Below are positions 16,615-23,847 of a DNA stretch of 32,722 nucleotides, in pieces. Every line of letters starts with the position of its first letter. Position 1 is the stretch's first letter. The DNA comes from Euryarchaeota archaeon RBG_19FT_COMBO_69_17. Its GTDB lineage: Archaea; Thermoplasmatota; Thermoplasmata; RBG-16-68-12. The notes below the pieces were generated by a model. The model did no database searches and was not told the origin of the DNA. It saw only the letters and a program-made list of their open reading frames with translations. The DNA lies in assembly GCA_001800825.1 (NCBI GenBank), contig MGWD01000047.1:7600-40321 (forward strand). Reading direction: 5' to 3'. Position numbers and translations under genes: made by a program.

Positions 16615-18753
16615 ATGGCGAAGATCCTCGTGTGCATCGCATGGCCCTACGCGTCCGGCCCGCGCCACCTCGGGCACGCTGCGGCGACGTTCATCCCCGC
16701 GGATGTCTTCGCCAGGTACCACCGGATGAAGGGGGACGAGGTCCTCGTCGTCGGCGGGACCGACATGCACGGCACCCCGACGACGGTCCGGGCGGACGAG
16801 GAGGGCGTCCCGCCGAACGTCGTCGCGGAGAGGTTCCACGCCCTCCACGCGAAGAACATCGAGGATCTCGGGGTGAGGTACGACCTCTACTGGAACACGG
16901 CGGACCCGCACCACAAGCAGTGGTGCCAGGAGATCCTCCTCGGCCTCCGGGACAAGGGCCACGTCTACGAGGCGACGATGGTCTCCCCCTTCTGCACGAC
17001 GGACGGCCGCTTCCTCCCCGACCGCTACGTCGAGGGCACGTGCCCGAACTGCGGGTTCGACCGCGCGCGAGGGGACCAGTGCGACAGCTGCGGCCACCTG
17101 TGGGACCCGTTCGAGCTCAAGGAGCCGAAGTGCCGCATCCACGGCACGCCCCCTGTGCCCCGGGAGACGAACCACCTGTTCTTCCGGCTCAGCGCCTTCC
17201 AGGAGCGGCTCCGGACCTGGCTCGCGTCGGGGAAGGACCACTGGCGCCACCACGTCCTCACGTTCGCGAACAGCTGGATCCGGGAGGGGCTGAAGGACCG
17301 CCCCGTGACGCGCGACCTCGACTGGGGGATCGAGGTGCCCCTCCCCGGGTTCGCGTCGAAACGGATCTACGTGTGGTTCGAGGCCGTCATGGGTTACCTC
17401 ACCGCGACGAGGGAGTGGTACCTCCGAGCGGGGAAGCCCGAGGGCTGGCGCGACTTCTGGTACGACCCCGCGGCCCGGCAGTACTACTTCATCGGCAAGG
17501 ACAACATCGTGTTTCACACGATCATCTGGCCTGCGATCCTCCTTGGGTCCGACGACCGGCTCGTCCTCCCCCACGACGTCCCCGCGACCCAGTACCTGAA
17601 CATCTCGGGGGAGAAGATGAGCGCGGGTCGCGGCGAGGGCGTCTGGCTCCCGGACCTGCTCGCGCGGTTCGATCCCGACCAGATCCGCTACTATGCGATC
17701 GCGACGGCGCCCGAGACGAAGGACTCCGAGTTCGGGTGGGAGGACTTCGCGCAGCGGAACAACAGCGAGCTCCTCGCGGTCTACGGGAACTTCGCGCATC
17801 GCGCACTGACGTTTGCGGACCGCAACTTTGCCCATGCGATCCCCGAGGCGGGGTTCCTCGACGCCGCGGACAAGGCGATGGTCCGGGCCGTCGAGGAGCA
17901 GTGGGGGAAGGTCGGTCGGAACCTCGAGTTCGTCCACGAGAAGGACGCCCTCCGGGAGGCAATCCAGCTCGCGCGGCTCGGGAACCAGTACTTCGACCAG
18001 AAGGCGCCCTGGGACCTCCTCCGGAAGGATCGGGTCGCGTGCGGGACCGCGATCCACGTCGCCCTGCGGGTCGTGAAGGCCCTCACCCTCACCCTCGCCC
18101 CGTTCCTCCCCTTCTCCAGCGCGAGGCTGTGGCACGCCCTCGGTTACGATTCGGACGTCCACGGGCAACGCTGGGAAGAGGCCGTCGAGGACGTGCCTGA
18201 AGGCCAGCCCCTCCGGGTCGGGAAGCCGCCCTTCGCGAAGATCGAGCTCGCGCCGAAGCCCGCAACGGGCCCTGCGGATCGCTTCGACGTCCGCGTGGCC
18301 CGGATCGTCGACGTGGCGGACCATCCCAACGCGGACAAGCTGTACGTGCTCCAGGTCGACTTGGGCGTCGAACGGAGGCAGATCGTCGCGGGGATCCGGG
18401 AGCACTACCCGCCGGAGGCCCTCCGCGGCCGGAAGATCGCGCTCCTCGTGAACCTGCAGCCCGCGAAACTCCGCGGGGTCGAGAGCAACGGGATGCTCCT
18501 CGCGGGGGAGGACGAGTCGACGGTCGGCCTCGTCAACGTCCCTGAGGACGCCCCCGTGGGCGAACAGGTCCTCGGGACGCGGGGGGCCGCCGAGCTCCCG
18601 TTCTCGGAGTTCCAGACGTACAAGCTCCAGGTCGCCGAAGGCGGCGTCGTCCAGTTCCTCGGGAAGGCGGGCGAGACGAAGGTCTCCCTCCAGGTGAAGG
18701 GCGTCGGCCTGACCGTGGACAAAGGGCTCCCCACGGGGACGTGGGTCCACTGA
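16615..18753 (+). CDS. metG: Methionyl-tRNA synthetase with C-terminal tRNA-binding (EMAP-II/Trbp-like) domain
   Basis: KILVCIAWPYASGPRHLGHAAATFIPADVFARYHRMKG...VVGGTDMHGTP...CPNCGFDRARGDQCDSCG...KDNIVFHTIIWPAILLG...LNISGEKMSAGRGEGVWL; C-terminal FDVRVARIVDVADHPNADKLYVLQVDLG. Confidence 0.97.
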   Translation: MAKILVCIAWPYASGPRHLGHAAATFIPADVFARYHRMKGDEVLVVGGTDMHGTPTTVRADEEGVPPNVVAERFHALHAKNIEDLGVRYDLYWNTADPHHKQWCQEILLGLRDKGHVYEATMVSPFCTTDGRFLPDRYVEGTCPNCGFDRARGDQCDSCGHLWDPFELKEPKCRIHGTPPVPRETNHLFFRLSAFQERLRTWLASGKDHWRHHVLTFANSWIREGLKDRPVTRDLDWGIEVPLPGFASKRIYVWFEAVMGYLTATREWYLRAGKPEGWRDFWYDPAARQYYFIGKDNIVFHTIIWPAILLGSDDRLVLPHDVPATQYLNISGEKMSAGRGEGVWLPDLLARFDPDQIRYYAIATAPETKDSEFGWEDFAQRNNSELLAVYGNFAHRALTFADRNFAHAIPEAGFLDAADKAMVRAVEEQWGKVGRNLEFVHEKDALREAIQLARLGNQYFDQKAPWDLLRKDRVACGTAIHVALRVVKALTLTLAPFLPFSSARLWHALGYDSDVHGQRWEEAVEDVPEGQPLRVGKPPFAKIELAPKPATGPADRFDVRVARIVDVADHPNADKLYVLQVDLGVERRQIVAGIREHYPPEALRGRKIALLVNLQPAKLRGVESNGMLLAGEDESTVGLVNVPEDAPVGEQVLGTRGAAELPFSEFQTYKLQVAEGGVVQFLGKAGETKVSLQVKGVGLTVDKGLPTGTWVH

Positions 18754-18756
18754 GCG

Positions 18757-19212
18757 TCAGGCCACCCCCGCGTGGGTGCCGGCCGCGAGGAGGACGGCGT
18801 CGTCGGCCAGGGCCTTGAGGGCGAGGCCGAAGGTGATTTCGCGGACGAAGGCCCCGAGGTCGGACGGCACCCATTCGAGGCGCAGCCCGCCCCACGTACT
18901 GCCCCCCGAGGCCACGATCCCCGTCTCCCCCTCGACCCGGACCCTCCCGAAGAAGGAGAACGTGACGACGTACGACCGACCGCGGTGCTCGAACGTCCCG
19001 CGGGACCATCCGAACCGGATCTCGAGGATCCCCTCCGCCCGGGCAGCGGTGATCCGGGAGGACCAGCCGCCGTAGCGGACCTGCCCGCCCTCCTCGGGAC
19101 CCGGGCCCGGGATGAAATGCCAGCCGCCGGGCCTCCGTTCCACGGGGACCGCGATCCCGTCCGCGACCAGCCGACCGCCCGTGAAGACGCCGGGCTTCGC
19201 CTCGAGGATCAC
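18757..19212 (-). CDS. Hypothetical protein (about 151 aa), GTG start
   Basis: VILEAKPGVFTGGRLVADGIAVPVERRPGGWHFIPGPG...YGGWSSRITAARAEGILEIRFGWSRGTFEHRGRSYVVTFSFFGRVRVEGE...; strand and position fit the divergent neighbour at 19305. Confidence 0.6.
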   Translation of the reverse strand: MILEAKPGVFTGGRLVADGIAVPVERRPGGWHFIPGPGPEEGGQVRYGGWSSRITAARAEGILEIRFGWSRGTFEHRGRSYVVTFSFFGRVRVEGETGIVASGGSTWGGLRLEWVPSDLGAFVREITFGLALKALADDAVLLAAGTHAGVA

Positions 19213-19304
19213 GCGGCCCCGATGGGTCGCGCGGGACCTTAAGGCACGGGCCCGCCGTGGCCGCGCGCAAGGGTTTAAGGGAACGAGCCCTTGTGCGCCC
19301 GCCC

Positions 19305-19967
19305 ATGCTCGTGGACCTCCACAACCACACGCGGCACTCGCCCGACTCCCGCGTGGACCCACGGGAACTCGTGACCCTCGCCCGGCGGATCGGGCTCGAC
19401 GGGATCGCCGTGACGGACCACAACGCCGTCGGGGGGGTTCGGGAGGCGGAGGACGCCGCGGGGCCCGGGTTCCTCGTGATCCCCGCGTGCGAGATCTCGA
19501 CGTCGGAGGGCCACGTCCTCGCGTACGGGGTCCGAGAGGCGATCCCGAGGGACCTCGGGGTGCGGGAGACGGTCGAGCAGATCGCCGCGTTGGGGGGCGT
19601 CGCCGTCGCCGCCCATCCGTACCGGTTCTGGTCCGGGCTCGGCGAGGTCGCGACGACATCCGCAACGTTCGCCGCGTACGAGACCCACAACGGCCGGACC
19701 CTCCGGCCCGCGAACGAGCGGGCCCGGGAACTCGCGCGGTCGAACGGCGTGGGCTCCACGGGCGGGAGCGACAGCCACTTCCTCAACGAACTCGCCTGCG
19801 CCATCACGGCGATCAACGCGGGGGCGATGGGCCTCGATGGCGTCCTCCAGGCAATCGCCCAGGGGAGGACGCAGGCCCAGGGTCACGACCGGGGCGCCGC
19901 CGGCACCTTGAGGTACGTCACGAAATGCGTCGGGGAATGGACCCTCCGCGGGATGCGGCGGATCTGA
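19305..19967 (+). CDS. PHP domain metal-dependent phosphoesterase
   Basis: MLVDLHNHTRHSPDSRVDPRELVTLARRIGLDGIAVTDHNAVGG...PACEIST...VAVAAHPYRF...GSTGGSDSHFLNEL. Confidence 0.92.
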   Translation: MLVDLHNHTRHSPDSRVDPRELVTLARRIGLDGIAVTDHNAVGGVREAEDAAGPGFLVIPACEISTSEGHVLAYGVREAIPRDLGVRETVEQIAALGGVAVAAHPYRFWSGLGEVATTSATFAAYETHNGRTLRPANERARELARSNGVGSTGGSDSHFLNELACAITAINAGAMGLDGVLQAIAQGRTQAQGHDRGAAGTLRYVTKCVGEWTLRGMRRI

Positions 19968-20327
19968 CTAGAGGTACTCCTCGATCCTGGCGGCGTACTT
20001 CTCGATGGACCCCTTGAGCGTCCGGACGTCCGCGTCGCGGGGCGTGTGGAGGACAAACAGTGCCTTGGGCCCGTCGTTGATGATGACGACCCGGCTGTTC
20101 TCCAGATTGATCACGACGCTCTCGAGGCGCTCCTTGAGCTCCGACGTCGCGGTCTCCGCAGCGCCGAGGAGGATCGCGAACATCGCCACGAACGTCTCCG
20201 AGTGCGCGCCCTTGGGCACCGTGCCCGCGATGTGCATCCCGCTGCGGGACACGAGGACCGCGTCCTGGACGCCCTCGTCCTTCTCGATCTCGTGCAAGAT
20301 CGACTCGATCGCGGCGATATCCGCCAT
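19968..20327 (-). CDS. Roadblock/LC7 domain protein
   Basis: IESILHEIEKDEGVQDAVLVSRSGMHIAGTVPKGAHSETFVAMFAILLGAAETATSELKERLESVVINLENSRVVIINDGPKALFVLHT. Confidence 0.85.
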   Translation of the reverse strand: MADIAAIESILHEIEKDEGVQDAVLVSRSGMHIAGTVPKGAHSETFVAMFAILLGAAETATSELKERLESVVINLENSRVVIINDGPKALFVLHTPRDADVRTLKGSIEKYAARIEEYL

Positions 20328-20424
20328 GGATGTGACTCCCTGGACCTGACGGTCTCGGGCCCGCACCGGATTGAGGCCGACTCGCATTAAACCTTTTCGT
20401 CCCTGTTTCGGAGGGGGAGAAGGT

Positions 20425-20832
20425 TCAGGCTCCGCGGAGGAGCGCGTCCATCGCGAGGACCGCGTCGACCGCGCGGTCCGCGGCGTCGATCCGCGCGAGC
20501 GCCTGCTCGTCCGTCATCCCGGGTCCCGTGATCCCGAGCCCGACGGGCTTGCCGGTGCGGAGGACGACGTCCTGCAGGGCCTTCGCGACCGCGTTGACGA
20601 TGACCTCGTCGTGGAGGGTCTCGCCCTTGATCACGGCCCCGAGGGCGACGGCCCCGTCGACGTCCGCTCGCTCGAGGACGCGCTGGACCGCGAGGGGGAT
20701 CTCGAAGGAGCCCGGGACGCGGAGGACGCTCGTCACGCGGAGGCCCCGGTCCCGGGCGCGCGCGAGGGCCCGCTCGACCATGCGGTCGACGACCTCACGG
20801 TTGAACTCCGCGGCGACGATGGCGACCCTCAC
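20425..20832 (-). CDS. ribH: 6,7-dimethyl-8-ribityllumazine synthase (GTG start)
   Basis: RVAIVAAEFNREVVDRMVERAL...VLRVPGSFEIPLAVQRVLE...DGAVALGAVIKGETLHDEVIVNAVAKALQDVVLRTGKPVGLGI. Confidence 0.95.
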   Translation of the reverse strand: MRVAIVAAEFNREVVDRMVERALARARDRGLRVTSVLRVPGSFEIPLAVQRVLERADVDGAVALGAVIKGETLHDEVIVNAVAKALQDVVLRTGKPVGLGITGPGMTDEQALARIDAADRAVDAVLAMDALLRGA

Positions 20833-21302
20833 GTCCGCTCCACCCGGACTGGACCCGCGTCCGCGTACCCTTCCCGCTGCCCCGTCCCCGCGCGGGCCCG
20901 GATCGCCTCGGGACGGAACAGGAGGTCGTAGGCGTTCACCGCGTGCTCCCGCGTCCGGCGGTCGAAGAGCCAGGCGAGCTTCACGTCGTCGGGTGCCTCC
21001 TCCTCGTGGACCATGACCCCGATGATGTGCTTCCCGACCGCGGCCTGGACCGCCTGGAGGCCGATGTCGGCCGCGAGGGCGCAGTCCTTGTCGACGGTCT
21101 GCCGGCCGACCATCCCGAGGGCGATCACGAGGTCGCAGCCCCGATCGAACAAAATGCGGGCGCCGGCCGCGAGGTCCTTGATCCCGGGGACCGTGTATCG
21201 GACGACCTCGTAACCCCCGCCCTGCTTCCGGAGCTCGTCCCCCGCGGCGGCGGCCATGTCGAACCGGGAGAAGCTCGTGTCGACGATCCCGATCCGTTTC
21301 AG
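20829..21302 (-). CDS. ribC: Archaeal-type riboflavin synthase, apparently starting at CTG
   Basis: (L/M)KRIGIVDTSFSRFDMAAAAGDELRK...RYTVPGIKDLAAGARILFDRGCDLVIALGMVGRQTVDKDCALAADIGLQAVQAAVGKHIIGVMVHEEEAPDD...LFDRRTREHAVNAYDLLF; no ATG/GTG/TTG at the expected N-terminus. Confidence 0.9.
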   Translation of the reverse strand: MKRIGIVDTSFSRFDMAAAAGDELRKQGGGYEVVRYTVPGIKDLAAGARILFDRGCDLVIALGMVGRQTVDKDCALAADIGLQAVQAAVGKHIIGVMVHEEEAPDDVKLAWLFDRRTREHAVNAYDLLFRPEAIRARAGTGQREGYADAGPVRVERT

Positions 21303-21802
21303 CCGTCCCCGCCGGGAGGTCCCTTCCGCCCGGGGCCCTCCGCGCCCGCGGGCCCGCCTTCGATCTGGCGCAACCGTTCCTGCAACGCGAGCCACTCGCC
21401 CACCTTCCTCACGATCTTCCGCGTGCCGTCGAGGTCCCCTTCGAAGCGGGGAAGCCGGACGACCCTCGTCCCGAGCCCCCGGCGCCGGCACTCCTCGAGG
21501 ATCCGGTCCTCGTTGTGGATCTGATCGAAGCCGAGGGCGATGACGTCGGGCCGGAGCTCGTCGAGGATGTCGTAGATGTTCCCCTCGCGGCCCAGGATCG
21601 CGCGGTCCACAGGCTTGAGGGACTCGACGAGCTGCAGGCGGGACGCCTCGCCCGTGATCGGCTCGTGCTTGAACCTCCGCGCCGTCGCGTCCCGTGCGAC
21701 AACGACGACGAGTTCGTCCCCGAGGCGGCGCGCCTCCCGGAGGAAGTAGACGTGGCCCGGATGGAGGAGATCGAAAACCCCCGTCGCCATCACGCGGACC
21801 AT
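21299..21802 (-). CDS. ribL: Archaeal FAD synthetase (nucleotidyltransferase); alternative start 21811
   Basis: MVRVMATGVFDLLHPGHVYFLREARRLGDELVVVVARDATARRFKHEPITGEASRLQLVESLKPVDRAILG. Confidence 0.9.
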   Translation of the reverse strand: MVRVMATGVFDLLHPGHVYFLREARRLGDELVVVVARDATARRFKHEPITGEASRLQLVESLKPVDRAILGREGNIYDILDELRPDVIALGFDQIHNEDRILEECRRRGLGTRVVRLPRFEGDLDGTRKIVRKVGEWLALQERLRQIEGGPAGAEGPGRKGPPGGDG

Positions 21803-22488
21803 GCGCGCCACGCCCGGACGATGTCCTGCCCTTCCAGGAAGACGAGATTCCGGTCTCGCGCATATGCCTTTGCATCCGCCTTGGAGAGGGCGCGTCCGTC
21901 GTCCGCCATCATCTCGCAGATCGTCGCGCTCGGCACGAGGCCCGCCATCGCGAGGAGGGCCGTCGTGAGCTCCGTGTGGCCGCGGCGCGCCTCGAGGAGG
22001 GGCTCCGCGGCGTTCAGGAGGGGGACGTGACCCGGGGAGCGGAACTCCCGCGCGAACGCGTGGGCGGCCCAGCCGTTCTCCCGGCGGATGGCCTCCCCCG
22101 CGAGGGCCGCGAACCGCGAGATCGTGAGGGCGCGGTCCCGGTCCGTGATCCCCGTGAACGTGTCCCGGTGGTTGACCGTGATCGAGAAGGCGCTATGGCG
22201 GTCGTACCGCATGTCCTCCGACGCGAGCTCCTTCAGGAGCGGGTACGCGGTCCCCGCGGTCCGTAGCACGTCCGTCATGAACGGGAGTCCGAGCCTTTCG
22301 CGGACGTCCCCGCGGAGGGTCACGCAGATGAGACCCCCCGCGTCCCGTCGCATCCGCCGGATCGCGTCGGGGGTCACGGCCCCGCTCGCGAGGGTGAGGT
22401 CCGTCTCCTCCTCCCGGCCGTCCGCGTCGTAGACGAGGACGAAGTCCCCCCGGCGGAGGGCCTCGAGGGCGGCACGGATGGCGTCCAC
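21790..22488 (-). CDS. ribB: 3,4-dihydroxy-2-butanone 4-phosphate synthase
   Basis: IRAALEALRRGDFVLVYDADGREEETDLTLASGAVTPDAIRRMRRDAGGLICVTL...RHSAFSITVNHRDTFTGITDRDRALTI...FRSPGHVPLLNA...GHTELTTALLAMAGL. Confidence 0.95.
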   Translation of the reverse strand: MDAIRAALEALRRGDFVLVYDADGREEETDLTLASGAVTPDAIRRMRRDAGGLICVTLRGDVRERLGLPFMTDVLRTAGTAYPLLKELASEDMRYDRHSAFSITVNHRDTFTGITDRDRALTISRFAALAGEAIRRENGWAAHAFAREFRSPGHVPLLNAAEPLLEARRGHTELTTALLAMAGLVPSATICEMMADDGRALSKADAKAYARDRNLVFLEGQDIVRAWRAWSA

Positions 22489-22525
22489 GAATCTCGGGAC
22501 TCCCCGGGCTTATTTCAAGTTTATT

Positions 22526-22547
22526 GTAGCTACCCGTTTGACGGTAG
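22526..22547. promoter_or_regulatory. Operator-like inverted repeats upstream of ribB: GTAGCTAC and CTACC-N8-GGTAG
   Basis: 8-bp palindrome 22526-22533; 5-bp inverted repeat 22530-22534 / 22543-22547, next to TATA-like AATAAACTT on the minus strand. Confidence 0.45.
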
Positions 22548-22607
22548 TTGAGAGTGCGTTCGACACGGGTCGGAGGACTTATCCGGACCGGTCTGATACC
22601 GCGGGCG

Positions 22608-23663
22608 TTGCTCGATGAGGCGGCCGTCGCGCGGGTCGATCGGGGCGGCCTGCGAGACATCATCGCCTCCATGCCGGACCAGCTCCTCGACGGGTTCCGC
22701 CTAGGGACGGGGACCCACGCGGACACATCGAAGGCGGAGCGGGTGTTCCTCGCGGGGATGGGGGGCTCCGCGATTGCGGGGGACATCTTCCGCTCATGGG
22801 CGACGAACCGCGCCCGCCTGCCGATCCAGGTCGTCCGGGACTACCGCCTACCGTCCTACGCGACGCCGGGGGACGTCCTCGTGGCCGTGAGCTACTCCGG
22901 GACGACGGAGGAGACCCTCGCCGCGACGGCCCAGGCCGTGAAACTCGGGTGCCGGATCGTCGCGGTCACGTCGGGCGGGCGCCTCGCAGCTCTCGTCCAG
23001 GAGGCGGGCGGGCCGACGATCCGGGTGCCCCCGGGCCTTCCGCCCCGAGGCGCGTTCGGCCTCCTCTTCGGAATCCTCGCGGCCGTCGGGGAGGAGTGGG
23101 TCTACGGGGACCTCCGCGGGGAGCTCGAGCGGGCCGTCGTGCACCTCAAGGACCTCCGCGGGCGGCTCGGGCCGTCCGTCCCCCTCGCGACGAACCGCGC
23201 GAAGGCCCTCGCGAAACGGCTCCGGAACCGCACCCCCGTCGTCTATGCGGCGCCGCCCCTCACGGCCGTCGCGAAGCGGTGGCAGACCCAGCTCAACGAG
23301 AACGCGAAGGTCCTCGCCTTCGCGTCCGAGTTCCCCGAGGCGGACCACAACGAGATCGTCGGCTGGTGCTCGGACGCCTCCGCCCGCCGGTTCGTCCCGA
23401 TCATGTTGCGGGACGCGGACGAGACCCCGGAGATGCGGCACCGCCTCGACGTGACGGAGGGGCTCGTCGGACGGCACGCGCGCGTGGACCGGATCGAGGA
23501 CGACGATGACGAGCTCCTCGGGCGGCTCCTCGGCCTCCTGTTCCTCGGGGACTACGTGAGCCTGTACCTCGCGGCCCTCCGCGGGGTCGACCCGACACCC
23601 GTCAAGGCGATCGACGAGCTCAAGGCCCGGCTCGCGGCCCCCGCTCGCCGAAGAAAAAAATGA
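22608..23663 (+). CDS. Bifunctional phosphoglucose/phosphomannose isomerase; TTG start proposed (ORF open from 22548)
   Basis: RVFLAGMGGSAIAGDIFRSW...VSYSGTTEETLAATAQAVKLGCRIVAVTSGG...RWQTQLNENAKVLAFASEFPEADHNEIVGW. Confidence 0.92.
   Translation: MLDEAAVARVDRGGLRDIIASMPDQLLDGFRLGTGTHADTSKAERVFLAGMGGSAIAGDIFRSWATNRARLPIQVVRDYRLPSYATPGDVLVAVSYSGTTEETLAATAQAVKLGCRIVAVTSGGRLAALVQEAGGPTIRVPPGLPPRGAFGLLFGILAAVGEEWVYGDLRGELERAVVHLKDLRGRLGPSVPLATNRAKALAKRLRNRTPVVYAAPPLTAVAKRWQTQLNENAKVLAFASEFPEADHNEIVGWCSDASARRFVPIMLRDADETPEMRHRLDVTEGLVGRHARVDRIEDDDDELLGRLLGLLFLGDYVSLYLAALRGVDPTPVKAIDELKARLAAPARRRKK
23653..23660 (-). terminator. Oligo-T terminator for the tRNA-Ser gene
   Basis: Minus strand ...CCTCGGCGTTCATTTTTTTCTTCGG: T7 immediately 3' of the tRNA. 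Confidence 0.65.
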
Positions 23664-23664
23664 A

Positions 23665-23783
23665 CGCCGAGGGGGAGATTTTCAGGCAGCCGTCGCCCGA
23701 GCGGCGGGAGCCATTTGAACTCCCGAGGCCTTGCGGCCACCAGCTCTCCAGGCTGGCGCCCTACCGGACTAGGCGACCTCGGC
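23665..23783 (-). tRNA. tRNA-Ser(GGA), interrupted by a 35-nt intron in the T-loop (59/60)
   Basis: GCCGAGG TC GCC-TAGTCCGGTAG-GGC G CCAGC-CTGGAGA-GCTGG TGGCCGCAAGGCCTC GGGAG-TTCAAA[intron]T-CTCCC CCTCGGC G; 7-bp acceptor and 5-bp T-stem pair perfectly only after intron removal. Confidence 0.93.
23679..23713 (-). other. Non-canonical tRNA intron: TGGCTCCCGCCGCTCGGGCGACGGCTGCCTGAAAA
   Basis: Bulge-helix-bulge: GGGAG-UUCA-AAU-GGC... pairs with ...GCC-UGAA-AAU-CUCCC (4-bp central helix UUCA/UGAA, two 3-nt AAU bulges). Confidence 0.88.
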
Positions 23784-23813
23784 ACCCAGCGCGCGAGCGA
23801 TGGGCTCCGTCGG

Positions 23814-23819
23814 TATAAA
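23814..23819 (-). promoter_or_regulatory. TATA box for tRNA-Ser
   Basis: Minus strand CCTTTATACCG about 31 bp upstream of the tRNA 5' end. Confidence 0.7.
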
Positions 23820-23847
23820 GGTTCCCGGGCGACCCCCCGGGCGCGCG

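Noticed and set aside
16558-18750. 730-aa minus-strand ORF
   Set aside because: Antisense shadow of metG.
20829-21875. Long 348-aa ORF as an N-terminally extended ribC
   Set aside because: The upstream extension is the out-of-frame shadow of ribL (Arg/Pro/Gly-rich); RibC homology begins at the CTG.
23692-23783. tRNA-Ser read as contiguous, with a 9-nt T-loop and bulged acceptor 3' strand (CTCGGGC)
   Set aside because: Needs several extra bases in the T-loop and two bulges in the acceptor. The intron model gives perfect stems and a perfect BHB, and explains the second 3' end at 23665-23677.
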